Shown one piece after another: positions 6,823 through 8,927 of a stretch of DNA of 8,927 nucleotides (the stretch's first letter is position 1; every line of letters starts with the position of its first letter). The DNA comes from Thermoleophilia bacterium. Lineage in GTDB: Bacteria > Actinomycetota > Thermoleophilia > RBG-16-64-13. Both the position numbers and the translations under genes were made by a program. The DNA lies in contig JAFGIH010000792.1 in NCBI GenBank assembly GCA_016929985.1, forward strand, positions 1-8,927. The letters are read 5' to 3'. The notes under the pieces were generated by a model that was not told where the DNA came from, did no database searches, and worked only from the letters and a program-made list of their open reading frames with translations.

Positions 6823-8305
6823 ACTCGAACTCGAAGGCGTAGCCCTCTATGTCTACATCGTCCCCCGGTTGAGCACCCCGTGCCCGTAATGCAGCATACA
6901 CCCCCAACCGGTCGAGACGCTCGCCGACGTAGCGGCTGGCCTCGTCGTCGGTGAGGTCGAACCTGCGCACCAACCGGCGGACCGCGTCTCCCCGCACGAC
7001 GAAGCCGTTCTTCTCCCGCCGCACCAAGAAACCGGACTCGTTGAGCCCCGATGGCCGGTAGACTACGTGGCCGTGGCCGCCCTCCTCCGTCTGCGGCACG
7101 AGTGCGGAGGAAGCCCACACGCCTTCGCCGACCTCCGCGGAAGCGTCCTCGGTCGCTCGCAACTCGCGCAGGAGCGGGCCCACCCAATGGAGCAAGGCCC
7201 CGAGACCGGCCCCCGTGGCCGCCGACACGGGCCAGACCAACTGTCCGGCGAGCGGGGCATCTTCTCCCACCACGTACGTGAAGGCCGGATGTCCACTCTG
7301 CCGAAGCTGCTCTACCTCAGCGATGAACACCTCGCGGAGTTCCTGCACGACGGCGGCCGGCACCGCGTCTATCTTGTTGAGCACCACCACCTGGGGCTTG
7401 CCGGCCAAGATCGCGGCATGGGCGTCCAACTCGGTAAGGATGGTGCGAAAGCCGGCCAGCGGCTCGGTGTCGTAGTAGCCGGTGGCGTCGACCACGTGCA
7501 GCAACAGCCGGCAGCGCTCCAAGTGAGCGAGAAACTCGTGCCCCAGACCCACCCCCTCGCTGGCGCCCTCCAACAGCCCGGGGACATCAGCCAGGGTGAA
7601 CACGTCGCCATCCCCCGACCAGTCGACGACGCCCAGCATGGGCTCCACGGTGGTGAACGGATAGTCCGCCACCTTCGGCTTGGCGTTCGACAGCCGCCGC
7701 AGCAACGACGACTTACCCGCGTTGGGCAGGCCGGCCAACCCCGCGTCGGCGATGAGTTTCAGCGAGAGACGGAGCCACATGCTCTCGCCCTCTTCGCCCA
7801 GTTCGGCGAACTTCGGCGCCTGACGAACCGAATTGACGAACCGGGCGTTACCGTGACCGCCAAGGCCGCCCTGGGCGACCGTCACCTGCTCTCCCGGGTG
7901 CACCAGATCGGCGAGCAGCACGCCGCCCTCAGGTTCGCCGCCCTGCAAGCTGATACCATCGACTGCCCCGTCGTCGCCCTCTACGCTGCCGTCCTCGGCC
8001 CCGGTGATCGGTTCAACGCGCACCTGGGTTCCAAGAGGCACGGCAATGATGACCGTCTCTCCGTTCGCCCCGTGCTTGCGGGCCCCGTGCCCGGGTTCGC
8101 CGGCGCCGGCCTTGAAGTGGATCTTGTGGTTGAAGAGCTGCAGGTCGCGCAGTTGCGCATCGGCGACGAATATCACATCGCCGCCACGGCCCCCGTCTCC
8201 CCCGTCGGGGCCGCCCCGCGGAACGTGCTTCTCCCTACGAAAAGAAACGCAGCCGTTCCCGCCGTTCCCAGCCGCCACGTGGATCTTTGCATGATCGAAG
8301 AACAT
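6821..8305 (-). CDS. obgE: Obg/CgtA GTPase (ribosome assembly)
   Basis: Essential GTPase that binds the 50S subunit during assembly and links to stress and growth control. 494 residues in three domains. The glycine-rich OBG domain (about 1-180) has GNGGNGCVSFRREKHVPRGG and GGDGGRGGDV. The G domain has G1 GLPNAGKSS (192-200), switch DYPFTT (214-219), G3 DVPG (240-243), G4 NKID (310-313) and G5 SAATGAG (361-367). The C-terminal OCT domain (about 420-492) shows the SGFLVRREKNGFVVRGDAVRRLV pattern found in actinobacterial and Gram-positive Obg. Odd: about 22-27 extra acidic/glycine residues (about 102-128) interrupt the OBG fold between VPLGTQVRVEP and GVLLADLVHPGEQ. The ATG at 8305 has GGAG 6 bases upstream. 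Its place right after rplU-rpmA matches the widely conserved arrangement of these three genes. Confidence 0.98.
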   Translation of the reverse strand: MFFDHAKIHVAAGNGGNGCVSFRREKHVPRGGPDGGDGGRGGDVIFVADAQLRDLQLFNHKIHFKAGAGEPGHGARKHGANGETVIIAVPLGTQVRVEPITGAEDGSVEGDDGAVDGISLQGGEPEGGVLLADLVHPGEQVTVAQGGLGGHGNARFVNSVRQAPKFAELGEEGESMWLRLSLKLIADAGLAGLPNAGKSSLLRRLSNAKPKVADYPFTTVEPMLGVVDWSGDGDVFTLADVPGLLEGASEGVGLGHEFLAHLERCRLLLHVVDATGYYDTEPLAGFRTILTELDAHAAILAGKPQVVVLNKIDAVPAAVVQELREVFIAEVEQLRQSGHPAFTYVVGEDAPLAGQLVWPVSAATGAGLGALLHWVGPLLRELRATEDASAEVGEGVWASSALVPQTEEGGHGHVVYRPSGLNESGFLVRREKNGFVVRGDAVRRLVRRFDLTDDEASRYVGERLDRLGVYAALRARGAQPGDDVDIEGYAFEFE

Positions 8306-8346
8306 GGGCGACTCCGGATGCCGGCGAGCCCGACTGCGGACTCTCT

Positions 8347-8363
8347 ACCGAGCGCTACTCGGT
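8347..8363 (-). repeat. Small hairpin spanning the rpmA stop codon
   Basis: ACCGAG-TAGCG-CTCGGT on the minus strand: a perfect 6-bp stem with a 5-base loop that contains the rpmA TAG stop. It sits at the start of the 49-bp rpmA-obgE gap, the longest in the window. What follows (AGAGAGTCC) is not a T-run, so it is not a classic intrinsic terminator. It may be an mRNA processing or stability element, or chance. Confidence 0.3.
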
Positions 8364-8606
8364 GATAATGCTTATGAAACGCCCCGCCTTGCGCGCGGTG
8401 AAGGCCACGCGGCCGGCAGCTTTGGCGAACAGAGTGTCGTCGGAGCCCATGCCCACGTTTTCACCGGCACGGAACCGACTGCCCCGTTGCCTCACCAGGA
8501 TGGCTCCAGCCTTCACATCCTCGCCGGCGAACGCTTTGACACCCAGGCGCTGGGCGTTGGAATCGCGGCCGTTCCTGGAACTGCCGCCGCCTTTCTTGTG
8601 TGCCAT
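8355..8606 (-). CDS. rpmA: 50S ribosomal protein bL27
   Basis: Large-subunit protein whose N-terminal tail reaches the peptidyl-transferase centre. 83 residues, the normal size. The sequence opens directly with [20 protein letters not shown], with no preceding extension, unlike Firmicutes bL27, which is made with a cleaved leader. The body has [20 protein letters not shown] and the [20 protein letters not shown] core. The ATG at 8606 has GGAGG 8 bases upstream, placed just after the rplU stop. It follows rplU by 13 bp and precedes obgE by 49 bp. Confidence 0.99.
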   Translation of the reverse strand: MAHKKGGGSSRNGRDSNAQRLGVKAFAGEDVKAGAILVRQRGSRFRAGENVGMGSDDTLFAKAAGRVAFTARKAGRFISIITE

Positions 8607-8619
8607 AACCCGATCCTCC

Positions 8620-8922
8620 CTACGCGATCTTCTTCACTTCGAGGCGGGTGAGCGCCGAGCGGAAACCGGCCTTCTTGCGCCAGCCCCGCTTGGGCTTGAA
8701 CCTCGAAATGGTGATCTTGGGTCCACGGAAGTGCTCGACCACGTTGGCGGTCACTTTGGCCACATCGTCCTTACCCGCCAGACGGAGATCGCTCCCGTCC
8801 GAAACGAGCAGAGCGCGCAACTCGACCGTCGCCCCTTCGGCGGCGGCGAGACGGTCGACCACGACCTCCCGGCCCTCTTCCACCCGGTACTGCTTGCCGC
8901 CGACTTCGACGATGGCGAACAT
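8620..8922 (-). CDS. rplU: 50S ribosomal protein bL21
   Basis: Large-subunit protein that binds 23S rRNA near domain II. 100 residues, typical length. Seen: N-terminal [17 protein letters not shown] (1-17), central beta-rich region, and the basic RNA-binding C-terminus from [18 protein letters not shown] to LEVKKIA. ATG at 8922 is five bases from the right edge, so its ribosome site and any promoter or leader lie outside. It is the first gene of the visible block; the transcription start of the whole run is expected upstream of it (inference from the conserved rplU-rpmA-obgE order). Confidence 0.98.
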   Translation of the reverse strand: MFAIVEVGGKQYRVEEGREVVVDRLAAAEGATVELRALLVSDGSDLRLAGKDDVAKVTANVVEHFRGPKITISRFKPKRGWRKKAGFRSALTRLEVKKIA

Positions 8923-8927
8923 CCCGA

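Noticed and set aside
6813..7187. 375-base upstream extension of the proB frame
   Set aside because: Arg/Gly-rich translation lying inside the obgE OCT region. ProB homologues start near VVKIGSSTLT and a ribosome site precedes GTG 6812.
7067..8365. 432-codon open frame on the plus strand opposite obgE
   Set aside because: It lies opposite all but the 3' end of a well-supported obgE, and its translation shows no recognisable domain. Long antisense open frames are expected at this GC content.

Overview
The window is a single unidirectional block on the minus strand of a GC-rich bacterial chromosome. Read 5' to 3' on the minus strand (right to left) the order is rplU (bL21), rpmA (bL27), obgE/cgtA (ribosome-assembly GTPase), proB, proA, nadD, a membrane-anchored LytR_C-domain protein, a ThiF/MoeB/HesA-type E1-like adenylyltransferase, a LarE-type PP-loop sulfur transferase, and the N-terminal 317 residues of a PcrA/UvrD-type helicase that runs off the left edge. 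Every gap between genes is short: 13, 49, 8, 13, 37, a 4-base overlap, 7, 12 and a 4-base overlap, in that order. No convincing terminator or promoter separates the genes, so the block looks like one long operon whose promoter lies to the right of the window. No tRNA, rRNA, insertion sequence, CRISPR array or phage gene was seen.

Organism: the gene order rplU-rpmA-obgE-proB-proA-nadD followed by a LytR_C protein, the bL27 that begins directly with MAHKKG (no cleaved Firmicutes-type extension), the frequent GTG starts and the GC richness point to Actinobacteriota. The lineage may be deep-branching (Thermoleophilia- or Coriobacteriia-like), but that placement is inference and cannot be settled from this window.

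Right half (about 4430-8922): housekeeping. Two large-subunit ribosomal proteins sit next to the GTPase that helps assemble the 50S subunit. Then come the two enzymes that convert glutamate to glutamate semialdehyde for proline synthesis. Middle (about 2570-4392): NAD biosynthesis (NadD) is translationally coupled by a GTGA overlap to a one-pass membrane protein. That protein has a C-terminal LytR_C domain and what looks like a degenerate LCP domain. In many actinobacteria rsfS lies here; it is not present in this window.

Left part (about 949-2562): the most interesting segment. An E1-like enzyme with a zinc-type double CxxC and intact ATP-site residues has lost the conserved cysteine of the usual PTCDTAGVL-type motif (Ala at residue 191). 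It is followed 12 bp later by a LarE homologue with three cysteines (C94, C97, C174), the pattern expected of [4Fe-4S]-type LarE/TtuA-like sulfur transferases. No larB, larC, MoaD or ThiS gene is nearby. The pair may be an uncharacterised carrier-activation and sulfur-transfer module. The helicase that follows shares a GTGA overlap with larE.
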